From Bacteroidales bacterium (GTDB taxonomy: Bacteria > Bacteroidota > Bacteroidia > Bacteroidales > Tenuifilaceae), in NCBI GenBank assembly GCA_003531155.1, contig DQHR01000045.1, forward strand, positions 17,156 through 40,298: 23,143 nt of DNA, read 5' to 3'. This document shows positions 13,004 through 22,305 of this stretch, one piece after another; positions within the stretch are counted from its first letter, which is position 1, and every line of letters starts with the position of its first letter. The position numbers were made by a program, and so were the translations under genes. The notes below the pieces were generated by a model. It was not told where the DNA came from and made no database searches. It worked only from the letters and a program-made list of their open reading frames with translations.

Positions 13004-14911
13004 CTAGAATTTATAGCTAACTCCAAACTTAACACCATATTTTAATAGTCCAACTTTTTGGGATGGAGATATCTCTCCAAATGCATTCGTGCTATTTTTG
13101 GCTTTTGATAAATTACTGATATTCCAAATTATCTCTGGACCAACAAATATAGTTGTAAAATAGTTGATGGGGTAAGTAATCCCAACGGAAGATTTTAAAG
13201 CCAAGTTAAAATTAGAAACGTTTGCCTTTCCGCTATTACTGATATTTGCTCGATTAATAAACCCCCATTCGGGTATAGATATAATCTGTGTATTTTCTGG
13301 AAATTGCTCATAAAATCCCGATGTTGCAAAACTTCCCGTTGTTTTGTAAGTCGAACCTAAATTGAATGACGCCACTACTCCACCTTCAAAGTAAAATCCC
13401 CATTTTTCAGGATTGCTATTACTATGAAATATAAAGGAAATAGGAATGGATATATAGTTTAGATTGAGTAATGAGTCGTAAGCTGCTGCAACAATCTTTA
13501 AGTATGGTTCATCTTGCGTATCAATTGACAGCTTGTTGTTACGAAATGTACCTGAAAGGTTAGCATTTGCACCATATCTACAATACTCAATGCCAATGTT
13601 TACTCCTAATCTGTTTGTGAAATACCAGGAAGCGGACGCTTCAGCGTTTAAAGCAGTTTTACCTTTTACGCCCCATTCTAAAATTGAATTACTTGTGAGG
13701 TTTTTGTCATTAAAGTAAGTAAATCCTCCGCCCAATGACAAACCTAAATGTAAACCTTTTCGATTTATGGATGTAATGGGATTGCTTGGTAGTTCTTGGG
13801 CGCTGTTGTTAGATGTTTGGTTATATAGGTTAACGCCAAACTTATCAATACTAGAAAGTTTGAAATTTTTAAAGGTATTATCATCACGTTCAAAAGATAC
13901 CTTGAAATCATATTTTGAATTATCCCTAAAGACTGATTTAGACTGATATTTGCCCGAAAAGAATTTGTCGATATACCCATTGATATAGTACTTATCGCCA
14001 CCATCTGAAACAACTTTACCGTATTCTGCAGAATCGATATTCAGGCCTAAATTTCGAATGCCCTCAGGGTAGGAGGCAACTATGTTTTTTTGGTAATCAG
14101 TAATTGGAAGCCATCTTTTTTGAGGATTAGGCTCAATATCGTTGGCAACATTCATTGTGGAATCCTTAAATAAGCCTAAAAAGGAGATTCGGTAGTAACC
14201 TTTATCTTCGCTGTTTTCTTTAGGGTCGGTTAGTAGGTTCAAAAAGTTAATGTAGTCGTTTAATATTGCTCTTGTTTGTTCCTTAACCTGTTGCATCTCC
14301 TTATCTGTAAATTCAACACTCTTAACTTCGGCTAAAAGTTTTGAATCATTTGCCAATGTTGTGGACTTACTGCTTCTAACACCTGCAATCTTATAGTTTT
14401 CGAATGATCCATTTTTTTGAAAAAATGCAATTCGAAAAAGAAGTTCTTCAGTATTTTTATTCTGCTGCTTGTTTAGATAATTCCCATTGATTCGTTTGGA
14501 GGTCATTATGTCTACAGTATAGATGTCATCCCCATGCGAAATGATATTTCCGGCTTTAAGGTTGTCGAAGTCAAGAGAAATCTTCATTCCATCAGGATAC
14601 CATAGCAAAATGTTTGCTACATAGGATTCCAATTCGTAAGCCTCGCTTAGTTTATGAGTGGGATCAAGATCATTAAAGATTATCGCTTTTCGGCTAACGA
14701 ATTGGTCAATAAGTTTTTGACTTAACTTGTTGAGTTCGTCAATATTCACAACTGCATCAGCCATTTGATTTGAATATTGCTCGTAATTTTTAAGAACTTT
14801 TATCGCATCATTGTAAATAATGGCTTTTTGTTTAGAGGGAAATTCAACTGGATTTGCTGATAGATAGCTAACAACAAAAACAAGTGATATGATTGATAGA
14901 ATATTTTTCAT
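13004..14911 (-). CDS. Outer-membrane beta-barrel protein with duplicated N-terminal soluble domain
   Basis: This 635-residue protein has a signal peptide (MKNILSIISLVFVVSYLSA). Two copies of a ~150-residue soluble domain follow, at ~30-179 and ~205-355. Matched features are a leading helix, YPDGMKISLDF against YPEGIRNLGLNI, HGDDIYTVDIMTSKRINGNY against GGDKYYINGYIDKFFSGKY, and GSFENYKIAGV against NTFKNFKLSSI. Residues ~385-635 are alternating beta strands typical of a small outer-membrane barrel of the OmpW/PorT type (GLHLGLSLGGGFTYF), ending in the aromatic GVKFGVSYKF. It lies 9 bp after the giant T9SS cargo gene. Paired barrel and giant adhesin genes recall SprF-SprB of gliding bacteria, where the PorP/SprF partner helps export, but this barrel is not clearly of that family. 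A role as partner is inference. Confidence 0.85.
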   Translation of the reverse strand: MKNILSIISLVFVVSYLSANPVEFPSKQKAIIYNDAIKVLKNYEQYSNQMADAVVNIDELNKLSQKLIDQFVSRKAIIFNDLDPTHKLSEAYELESYVANILLWYPDGMKISLDFDNLKAGNIISHGDDIYTVDIMTSKRINGNYLNKQQNKNTEELLFRIAFFQKNGSFENYKIAGVRSSKSTTLANDSKLLAEVKSVEFTDKEMQQVKEQTRAILNDYINFLNLLTDPKENSEDKGYYRISFLGLFKDSTMNVANDIEPNPQKRWLPITDYQKNIVASYPEGIRNLGLNIDSAEYGKVVSDGGDKYYINGYIDKFFSGKYQSKSVFRDNSKYDFKVSFERDDNTFKNFKLSSIDKFGVNLYNQTSNNSAQELPSNPITSINRKGLHLGLSLGGGFTYFNDKNLTSNSILEWGVKGKTALNAEASASWYFTNRLGVNIGIEYCRYGANANLSGTFRNNKLSIDTQDEPYLKIVAAAYDSLLNLNYISIPISFIFHSNSNPEKWGFYFEGGVVASFNLGSTYKTTGSFATSGFYEQFPENTQIISIPEWGFINRANISNSGKANVSNFNLALKSSVGITYPINYFTTIFVGPEIIWNISNLSKAKNSTNAFGEISPSQKVGLLKYGVKFGVSYKF

Positions 14912-14920
14912 GCTACGATA

Positions 14921-17900
14921 CTAATAAACAATTATTTTTCTTTCAGTCTTCTTATTGTCAAGGGTTAGTGTCATTAAAAACAATCCTTTACCATGACCTG
15001 TTAGGTTTATATCCGCTTTGAAAAACTCTGACTGCTTTTCTTTTCTGAGATTAAGAACCTCCGTGCCGCTAGAATTGAATATTTTGATATGTAGTTTACC
15101 CATTAGAGAGTTACTCATTTCAATCGAAACTAAACCTTGTGTTGGGTTCGGGAGTACTATTAAGTTTGAGAAAGCGTTGCCATCATCAATTCCTGTCGTG
15201 AGAGGTATTGTAACTGGATCGCTCGCAATAAAACAGCCATTATCATTTGCAATCTCAACAATATAAGTTCCTAAGTTATTATTGGCAACATAGTAGTATT
15301 TATCTGCGCCTGAAATAATATTTCCATTATAAGACCATCTATATTGAGTAACATTTGAATTACTACAAGCTAGATACCATGCATAGGGACCTTTTGCGAA
15401 AATTGTAGGTTTTTCAGGGGCATTCTCAGAATATACATTGAATTTCGAAGAGGTTGCACTGCATCCATTATATGTTGCCTCAAGAGTATAGTCACCCTGT
15501 GGAAGGAAACCCGATAATGAATCCGAACTGTCATCAAACAAATTATTGTACCTATACCATTTGTAATTGTAGCCTGGTAAAATATCTTTGATATTTAGTG
15601 TAATAGGGGTATCTCCAATACATTTCCCTGGTTGGTAATTATTTGAAATAATAGTTGGCTTTGTGATTGGTTTTACCTGAATTGGCATTGCAAACGAATC
15701 ACGAATTCCTTTTTTGTCTGTTATAGCCAAGGAAGCTATGTATGTTTTCCCTTCTGTATAAAGATGACTTGGATTTAATTGGCTGCTTGTTTCATTATCA
15801 CCAAAATACCACTTGATTGTTGCAATCTCGTCTGGAACTATTGAAAGGTTCATAAATGTAGTTTCTGTACCAAGACAAGCAGTTGTTGCGCTAAAGAAAG
15901 CCTGAACAGATTTTGTTTCAAATGTCTTAACATCAGACCAAGTTCCACCCTGATAAGCTCCATCAACCGCTTGCACTTGCCATGAATATATGCCCGGAGA
16001 CAATGTTGTTGAAAGAGATTTGTTTAAATCTAAATTTCCACGCGTAGTAACGTTGCGATCACCTGATTCTGCAGCCATTGGACTATTTAACCAATTTGAT
16101 GAGTTGACGTTTTTAAGTCTGATATTATAGCTCATCGCTTTCTCAGGGGTTTCGTCTGTTGTAACCAAATCCCAACTTAGTTTCAAACCGTTGATTTGTG
16201 GGGAAATGGTAAGGTTTAGAGGTGCATCTGGTTTTTTATTTGCTGAGTAATATCCTGCTTTAGAAATTATTCCATTTCGATAGATAACCGACATTTCATC
16301 TGTCGACTGGCCATTACTCCCATTATAATTTAGCATACCAGTTTGAAGAATGTCCATATCGCCATCGTTATCGTAGTCGCCAAAGTTTACTGCTCCTTCA
16401 AAAATTCCAGTATAAGAAGTTTCACTTTGCTCTGTAAAAGTGTTATCTCCATTGTTATGATAAATTTTAGTAAAAGGAGTACTTTCTTCTATGGCTGATA
16501 TAACAATGTCGAGATATCCATCATTATCAATGTCACCACAAGCAAGTGCGCTGTTTGCGCCGCCAGCCATATTAATTTGTTCTTGTTTAACAAGGTTGCC
16601 TTGTCCATCATTGTGGAAGATGCTAGTTCTTCCTTTTTCCCAAGGCATATTCATTACTGAGGAGTTGGTAACACTCTCATTCATGTATGTGTATGAGATT
16701 AGCAAATCTGTAAATCCATCGTTATCATAATCAGCTAACTCTGCTGAATTTCCATTGATCTCAAGTGTGTATTGTGGGATAAAATTCCCTTTTTTATCAT
16801 TAAAAAAGACTGTTGTATTATCTGGTCTATTAATATCCGCTGGGCCAGTTAGGTTGTTAACGAATAGATCAAGATAACCGTCGTTATTCAAATCGCCTAG
16901 TTTTACAACCTTAGAACTACATTGAAGAGTATCAGAAATATTGAATGCTCCATCCCCTTTGTTATTTAGGACCAATATGTTTGAGTCAAAGGACAACAAT
17001 AGATCTATATCACCATCATTATCAATATCACCAGTTGCATTTGCGTAGCTACCCCAACCTGTTGAAAGTAAACTGTCAACGGATTGTGATATTAAAATAC
17101 CCTCTGTTGAAAAAGTTCCATCATGGTTGTTTATTCCTAACTTTGTATAGTAACGTTGCCAGAAACAACAGCCAATATGTACTGTATCGGTTACTGTCAC
17201 TAATAAGTCCTTATACCCATCGTTATTGAAATCGGCACTACCTATAATCTTACTAGGCTCAACATAATAGTAATCGGCATTACTTAAAACAGGTATGCCA
17301 ATTTCTGAAACTGATTTAGTTAAGAATGTATTATCACCTTGGTTTATTGCAATATTGTTGTTCGAGACAATATCCAGATAACCATCATTATTCAGATCAG
17401 TAAATTGGGATTTAGCTCCAAGACTTAGATTCATTCCTGTTTGAGCAGAATATGAACCTGGGGAGAAGTTTCCAAGGTTTGAGCCTGAGTAATCCTGATT
17501 GAATAGCTGTTGACCATTTGTGCCATTGTATTCCATTACTTCAAAAAGATACTCATCCCCAGAAATAAGTCCTGAAACAGTAACGCTATCGGCACGACCA
17601 TTATATACGCAATACCAGTGTGAATTACCAATTTGGTCGCCAGCTCCAAACTCTGCATCGGCAAAGTATGATGTATTGTTGATAGGGGTTGCATGTCCAG
17701 AGTTCCCTTTGTAGCAGAATACAATGCGTTGAGCTCCGTTTCCATTCTCCCATGTTAGTTTTAAACTGCTTTTATCGCTTAATTGATGTGCTTTGAGATT
17801 TGATGCTTGAATATCAGCAATTACAAAACTATCAATGGCTACTTCTCCTCCAGTAAAATTATTATCAATTCCTTGAACTTTCCAGTAGTATTTCCCAGGA

Positions 17901-20900
17901 ATCAAGTTCTTTACAGTGTAGAACGTATCGAGAGAGCAGTTTCCTAAAGCAGATATTGTTCTTATGCCATTGTTTAATGCCATATTGGATAGAATATCGC
18001 AGCTGCTTATAGTTTTACCAATTCCAATATTGTAGCTTATCCCTTTACTTGAAAGGGCATTCTCTAATCGATCCCAGCTAAAAGTAACATCTCTTTGTTT
18101 TACTATAGATTTAAGAGATGTTGGTTTTGAAAGTTTTGTTTTAACAATATCTGGTACAATAGTGAAAATTTTAGTGTAGAAAGTGTCTACTTGTATTGTG
18201 CTGCTACCAGCAGGAGTATAGTATTTGTCAAGAATATGAGAGCCAGACATTAATATATCCATGCTACCATTATTGTTATAATCGCCCAAACTAAAAGAGC
18301 AATAGCCCAATGGCGGTATAGCTAGATCATTTGTTTTTCTGTAGGTTTGATCTCCATTGTTAAAATAAACATAGGAGTGATTGCCGTATGAAATCCAGGA
18401 CATGAACTCTCCATTTAAAAGTCGCCAAGCCGGGTTGCCATCACCTCCCGAGTATACTAAATCGATAAACCCATCGCCATTTAAATCTCCCCAAATAGCG
18501 GAATTAGCGTTAACGGTAGTGTCTGATTCGAATGTTTGTGCAGTTTTTGTGAAGGTATTATTATGATTATTATGTAAAATTGACGTATTAGGCCATGATC
18601 CGGTGCTTTTACCGCTCACAAAGACATCAAGATATCCATCATTATCCTCATCTCCACATAAAGCGAAGACCTCGTTGTCAAAGACTGGGAGATTGGTATT
18701 GGTTTGCTCGGCGAAAGTAAAATCGCCTCGATTATGTAATAATTTAGAAAGACTTTTCCCTAAAAGTAGGATGTCTGTATAACCATCATTATCAAAATCT
18801 TTGCACAAAGTTTTGCCTCCGTTATTTGCAGGTAAGGCTATTGGTGCTTCAATGAAATCGCCGTTTTTATTGTTTTTGTAAATTTTGGTGCATTTACCTG
18901 TTGCTGTTTTACCGCAAACTATAAAGTCTAAATCGCCATCATTGTCGAAATCTGCCCAAGCTACAGAACTAAGAGATAGCCCAATAAATGTAGTATTAGC
19001 AAGCGCTGAGAACGTTCCATTGCCTTGATTGTGGTAAATTTTAGTTATACCACTGCCAGAGATGAGGATATCAAGATTACCATCGTTATCGTAGTCTCCC
19101 CATGCAATTTCACCTTCGGAAACTGGAGTTATATTATGGTTTGATATTTCGGTAAATTGATTTCCGCCATCATTTCTGTAAATTAGCAACAATGGGGTTG
19201 AGCTGTTCTCTGGCAGTCCTGAAATAATAAAGTCTAAATCGCCATCATTATCATAATCGCCCCAAGCCTGAGTGCTCTTAAAGAATCCCCTAAAACTTCC
19301 CACTTCTGCAAACTTTGGTGTTGTAAAGGTAACGCTTGAGTAGGGCATCAAGTCAGTAAAATATGTTAGATCTGTATCGAATCCAATTACCTGGAAAATG
19401 TATTCAGAGTTAAGATCTAATCCGCTGATTTTAGCTGAATCTGTATCGCCCTTATAAAGACAGTACCAACCTGATGTGCCAATTTGAGAGCCTAACCCAA
19501 AAGTAGCGTTCGCTGTATAGTCAATACTGTTTTCAGGCATAGCTGTGCCATCATTCCCTTTTTTTGCAAAGATTATTGTTCCGCCACTGCCATTACCTTT
19601 TATCCATTTGAGCATTAGATTATGTCCTTGAAACTCGGTTAGTTTCAGTTTTGAAGGTTGTGTCCTGACATTATAAACTGCTGTTTGTTCAGTTTGAAAT
19701 GAACTGGAAGCAAAGCCGTTATCAATTGCCTGTACGCTCCAGTAGTAAGTTGAGCGTTTGGGGTATTTAATTATATAAAATGTATCGGCTTGAGCGTTCC
19801 CGATTCCGGAGATTAATCTTTGTCCAGATGCAAAAGCCATTGAACTGACTACATTGTTAGCCCCAGCAGAAGTTCCAACTCTGATGTTGTAACTTAACCC
19901 TTTTGATGGAGTTGCATCCCCCGATACTCGGTTCCATTTTAAAATAATGGAAGTATCTGTCACTGTATTTGTTAAACCTGTTGGGGCATTTGGCTTGATA
20001 TTTACCTTGCCGGTTATATTTGTAAATAATTTGACAGTTCCATAATTCCATGCTACATCTTCTGCGGTAATCAAATCTAAACGTCCATCATTATTTAAAT
20101 CACCAACAGGTGTAGATAAACTAGTTGATGCAACGGTTTCAACATGCTCAGTAAATGTGTTATCACCATTATTGAGGTAGATCTTAAATACTTTGCTTCC
20201 ATATCCAGCGTTTGGATCTTTTGTACCAGATAAAATTAAGTCCAAAAGCCCATCGTTGTTATAATCCGCTAAATTGGCTATTCCATTGCTTGCACCTTCT
20301 AATACTATTTGTGTTTGTTCTGAAAAGGTATTGTTGCCATTATTTCGATAAAGTTTGCAAATAGGTGTGCTGCTATCTGTAAATCCCTTCAGTAGTATAT
20401 CTAAAAAGCCATCGTTATCGTAATCACCCCAAGTCACAGAGCTATGAGAAACACCTGGCAGGGTTATGTTCTTTTGTTCGGTAAAAGTTCCATTTCCCTC
20501 ATTCTTATATATTTTTGTTATTCCAGAAGCAGCATCCGAGTTATCTAGTCCTCCAGAGATTAGTATGTCCAGAAATCCGTCATTATTATAATCGCCCCAT
20601 GCAGCAGAACTATTTCCAACTTTAGGTAAAATAATATCCTGCATATCGGTAAAGGAATTATTTCCTTCGTTACGATATATTTTAGTAGTGTTGACATACG
20701 TACTAGCAGAACCACATAATAAAAGGTCCAGATCTCCATCGTTATCGTAATCTCCCCAAGTTGTCGAACCACTAGCTATTATTCCTGTAAACGAGATTTC
20801 TGTTTGCTCAGTGAACGAATTATCCCCATTATTACGATATAGCTTGGTTATGGCTTGGTCGCTATAGCCAGCAACTAAGACATCAAGGTCGTTGTCGTTA

Positions 20901-22177
20901 TCGTAGTCTACCCAACTCAATTTGCCAGATATCCCTTCAAAAGGAGCGCTTACCTGACTAAAGGTATTGTCCTTGTTATTTTGATATAAAACGGTTTCGT
21001 TGTGGTAGTCAGGGTAGTAACGGTTGTTGTAGCCTGAGGCTAGAATATCTAGATATCCATCGTTATTGTAATCCCCAAAAGCAAAACTGCTCAAAAAGCT
21101 AAGAAATGATGATGGACGCTCAATAAAAATATGTGTATTTGAAACAACAGCTGTCGGAACCGCTGATCCTGTTTTATAAACAATACTCGTTCCGCTACCT
21201 TTGTATGAGTAAATTTTAAAATATAGAATTTCATTTGAATTCCAGTTTGCCCATCCTGAATAAACTTGCTGGCCTTGAGGAACCTTTACAACACCAATCC
21301 CGTCAGAAAGATCATTATCAATTGTCTGTTCCTCGCAATCTGAAGGATCTGTAAAAGAATTTGTATTGGATGCTATGATTAAATAGCCATCTGGGTTCGT
21401 TGTTCCCGTGGCATCTGTCCAGTCAAGGTTGAGGTTGCTTTCATTTATGTTTGCAACAAAGGATGTTGCTTGAGGTAAATCGATATAGTTGAATCGATAG
21501 ATTTGACCCGTAGCAGGTTTGGTATTAATAATTGTTGTTTCGGTTATTGTACTTGCTGTAGGGGAGGTGCTGGTATTGCCGAGTGAAAGAAAACCACCTT
21601 CATTTTGATACATTTGTGTACTTGCAAAACATAAGCCTATTGATGCGCTTGGAGAACTTAATGCTCCAGCTTCTTGTTGGTACACAAAATCAATTTGATT
21701 GGATGTTTCATACAGTTTTACTTGAAATGAGATTCCTGTTGCTGCAGGGTAATAGTATGACCATTTGCAGTTAAGCCATTCGAATGTAAAGATTCTGTTT
21801 GGAGCAGTTCCACTAACTAAATATGATGCAGTACCTACAGACATTTCGTCCCAAAGAGGTGCTATTATTGGTCTGTTCCAGTAAGGTGATGATTTTAACG
21901 AGTTTCCAGGGTACTGGTCACAATTTTGATTGAATGTGATAAATCCAAAGGAATTCGCCCAAAGCTGAGTATGTGTAACTCCTTTAAAGTTAAAATCAAA
22001 GCCGATGTTTATTGCTGTACTCTTACCATCTAGCGAAGGAATAACTGTACTCCCTGATAAGGGAGTAAAAGTTCCACTTAGAGCTGTTAACTGGTAGCTT
22101 TGTGAGAAAAGGGTTTGGGGTATTATCAAAAGCAATATAAACCCTAAACGGCGTAAAGTTGCGTAAACCTGCAGCAT
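14921..22177 (-). CDS. Giant T9SS-exported surface protein with three seven-motif FG-GAP propellers
   Basis: This 2418-residue protein has a signal peptide (1-26, ending TLFSQ). An N-terminal beta-sandwich covers ~27-240 (IGFDFNFKGVTHTQLWANSF). Then 21 FG-GAP/VCBS motifs of the type WGDYDNDGDLDLLLCG appear in three groups of seven, at ~345-715, ~950-1320 and ~1575-1960. Their Asp/Asn loops bind calcium, as in integrin alpha propellers. Fn3-like modules precede and follow each group, and a PKD domain lies near ~2090-2175 (KWYFGDNETSS). Ig-like strands follow, and a T9SS type A sorting domain covers ~2336-2418 (LPNPTQGLVSIE... ERKIIVY). It is exported through T9SS and anchored or released at the surface. 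An adhesin or glycan-binding role is inferred. It heads the four-gene run and lies downstream of the AraC-type gene. No enzyme domain is visible. Confidence 0.93.
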   Translation of the reverse strand: MLQVYATLRRLGFILLLIIPQTLFSQSYQLTALSGTFTPLSGSTVIPSLDGKSTAINIGFDFNFKGVTHTQLWANSFGFITFNQNCDQYPGNSLKSSPYWNRPIIAPLWDEMSVGTASYLVSGTAPNRIFTFEWLNCKWSYYYPAATGISFQVKLYETSNQIDFVYQQEAGALSSPSASIGLCFASTQMYQNEGGFLSLGNTSTSPTASTITETTIINTKPATGQIYRFNYIDLPQATSFVANINESNLNLDWTDATGTTNPDGYLIIASNTNSFTDPSDCEEQTIDNDLSDGIGVVKVPQGQQVYSGWANWNSNEILYFKIYSYKGSGTSIVYKTGSAVPTAVVSNTHIFIERPSSFLSFLSSFAFGDYNNDGYLDILASGYNNRYYPDYHNETVLYQNNKDNTFSQVSAPFEGISGKLSWVDYDNDNDLDVLVAGYSDQAITKLYRNNGDNSFTEQTEISFTGIIASGSTTWGDYDNDGDLDLLLCGSASTYVNTTKIYRNEGNNSFTDMQDIILPKVGNSSAAWGDYNNDGFLDILISGGLDNSDAASGITKIYKNEGNGTFTEQKNITLPGVSHSSVTWGDYDNDGFLDILLKGFTDSSTPICKLYRNNGNNTFSEQTQIVLEGASNGIANLADYNNDGLLDLILSGTKDPNAGYGSKVFKIYLNNGDNTFTEHVETVASTSLSTPVGDLNNDGRLDLITAEDVAWNYGTVKLFTNITGKVNIKPNAPTGLTNTVTDTSIILKWNRVSGDATPSKGLSYNIRVGTSAGANNVVSSMAFASGQRLISGIGNAQADTFYIIKYPKRSTYYWSVQAIDNGFASSSFQTEQTAVYNVRTQPSKLKLTEFQGHNLMLKWIKGNGSGGTIIFAKKGNDGTAMPENSIDYTANATFGLGSQIGTSGWYCLYKGDTDSAKISGLDLNSEYIFQVIGFDTDLTYFTDLMPYSSVTFTTPKFAEVGSFRGFFKSTQAWGDYDNDGDLDFIISGLPENSSTPLLLIYRNDGGNQFTEISNHNITPVSEGEIAWGDYDNDGNLDILISGSGITKIYHNQGNGTFSALANTTFIGLSLSSVAWADFDNDGDLDFIVCGKTATGKCTKIYKNNKNGDFIEAPIALPANNGGKTLCKDFDNDGYTDILLLGKSLSKLLHNRGDFTFAEQTNTNLPVFDNEVFALCGDEDNDGYLDVFVSGKSTGSWPNTSILHNNHNNTFTKTAQTFESDTTVNANSAIWGDLNGDGFIDLVYSGGDGNPAWRLLNGEFMSWISYGNHSYVYFNNGDQTYRKTNDLAIPPLGYCSFSLGDYNNNGSMDILMSGSHILDKYYTPAGSSTIQVDTFYTKIFTIVPDIVKTKLSKPTSLKSIVKQRDVTFSWDRLENALSSKGISYNIGIGKTISSCDILSNMALNNGIRTISALGNCSLDTFYTVKNLIPGKYYWKVQGIDNNFTGGEVAIDSFVIADIQASNLKAHQLSDKSSLKLTWENGNGAQRIVFCYKGNSGHATPINNTSYFADAEFGAGDQIGNSHWYCVYNGRADSVTVSGLISGDEYLFEVMEYNGTNGQQLFNQDYSGSNLGNFSPGSYSAQTGMNLSLGAKSQFTDLNNDGYLDIVSNNNIAINQGDNTFLTKSVSEIGIPVLSNADYYYVEPSKIIGSADFNNDGYKDLLVTVTDTVHIGCCFWQRYYTKLGINNHDGTFSTEGILISQSVDSLLSTGWGSYANATGDIDNDGDIDLLLSFDSNILVLNNKGDGAFNISDTLQCSSKVVKLGDLNNDGYLDLFVNNLTGPADINRPDNTTVFFNDKKGNFIPQYTLEINGNSAELADYDNDGFTDLLISYTYMNESVTNSSVMNMPWEKGRTSIFHNDGQGNLVKQEQINMAGGANSALACGDIDNDGYLDIVISAIEESTPFTKIYHNNGDNTFTEQSETSYTGIFEGAVNFGDYDNDGDMDILQTGMLNYNGSNGQSTDEMSVIYRNGIISKAGYYSANKKPDAPLNLTISPQINGLKLSWDLVTTDETPEKAMSYNIRLKNVNSSNWLNSPMAAESGDRNVTTRGNLDLNKSLSTTLSPGIYSWQVQAVDGAYQGGTWSDVKTFETKSVQAFFSATTACLGTETTFMNLSIVPDEIATIKWYFGDNETSSQLNPSHLYTEGKTYIASLAITDKKGIRDSFAMPIQVKPITKPTIISNNYQPGKCIGDTPITLNIKDILPGYNYKWYRYNNLFDDSSDSLSGFLPQGDYTLEATYNGCSATSSKFNVYSENAPEKPTIFAKGPYAWYLACSNSNVTQYRWSYNGNIISGADKYYYVANNNLGTYIVEIANDNGCFIASDPVTIPLTTGIDDGNAFSNLIVLPNPTQGLVSIEMSNSLMGKLHIKIFNSSGTEVLNLRKEKQSEFFKADINLTGHGKGLFLMTLTLDNKKTERKIIVY

Positions 22178-22247
22178 ATAAAATCTTTGAGATTAGTACT
22201 ATTGAAATTTAAGTGCGTAAAAGTAGATTTTTGCTTACGACACTTCA

Positions 22248-22283
22248 TTGTCGATTTATACAAATGCATGTACAAATCGACAA
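22248..22283. repeat. 36-bp near-perfect palindrome between regulator and giant gene
   Basis: The outer arms TTGTCGATTT (22248-22257) and AAATCGACAA (22274-22283) are exact inverted repeats. Inner arms TACA (22259-22262) and TGTA (22269-22272) share the same centre at 22265.5. A separate CGACA at 22238-22242 can pair with TGTCG at 22249-22253, competing with the larger hairpin. No T-run follows on either strand, so it does not look like a standard terminator. It may be an operator for the giant gene or an RNA switch in the leader. Confidence 0.55.
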
Positions 22284-22305
22284 AAACGAAGAATTTTGAT
22301 AAAAA

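Noticed and set aside
22218..22225. TACTTTTA on the minus strand as the promoter of the giant gene
   Set aside because: It matches seven of eight -7 positions, but no -33 box is found at a suitable distance, so it was not listed.
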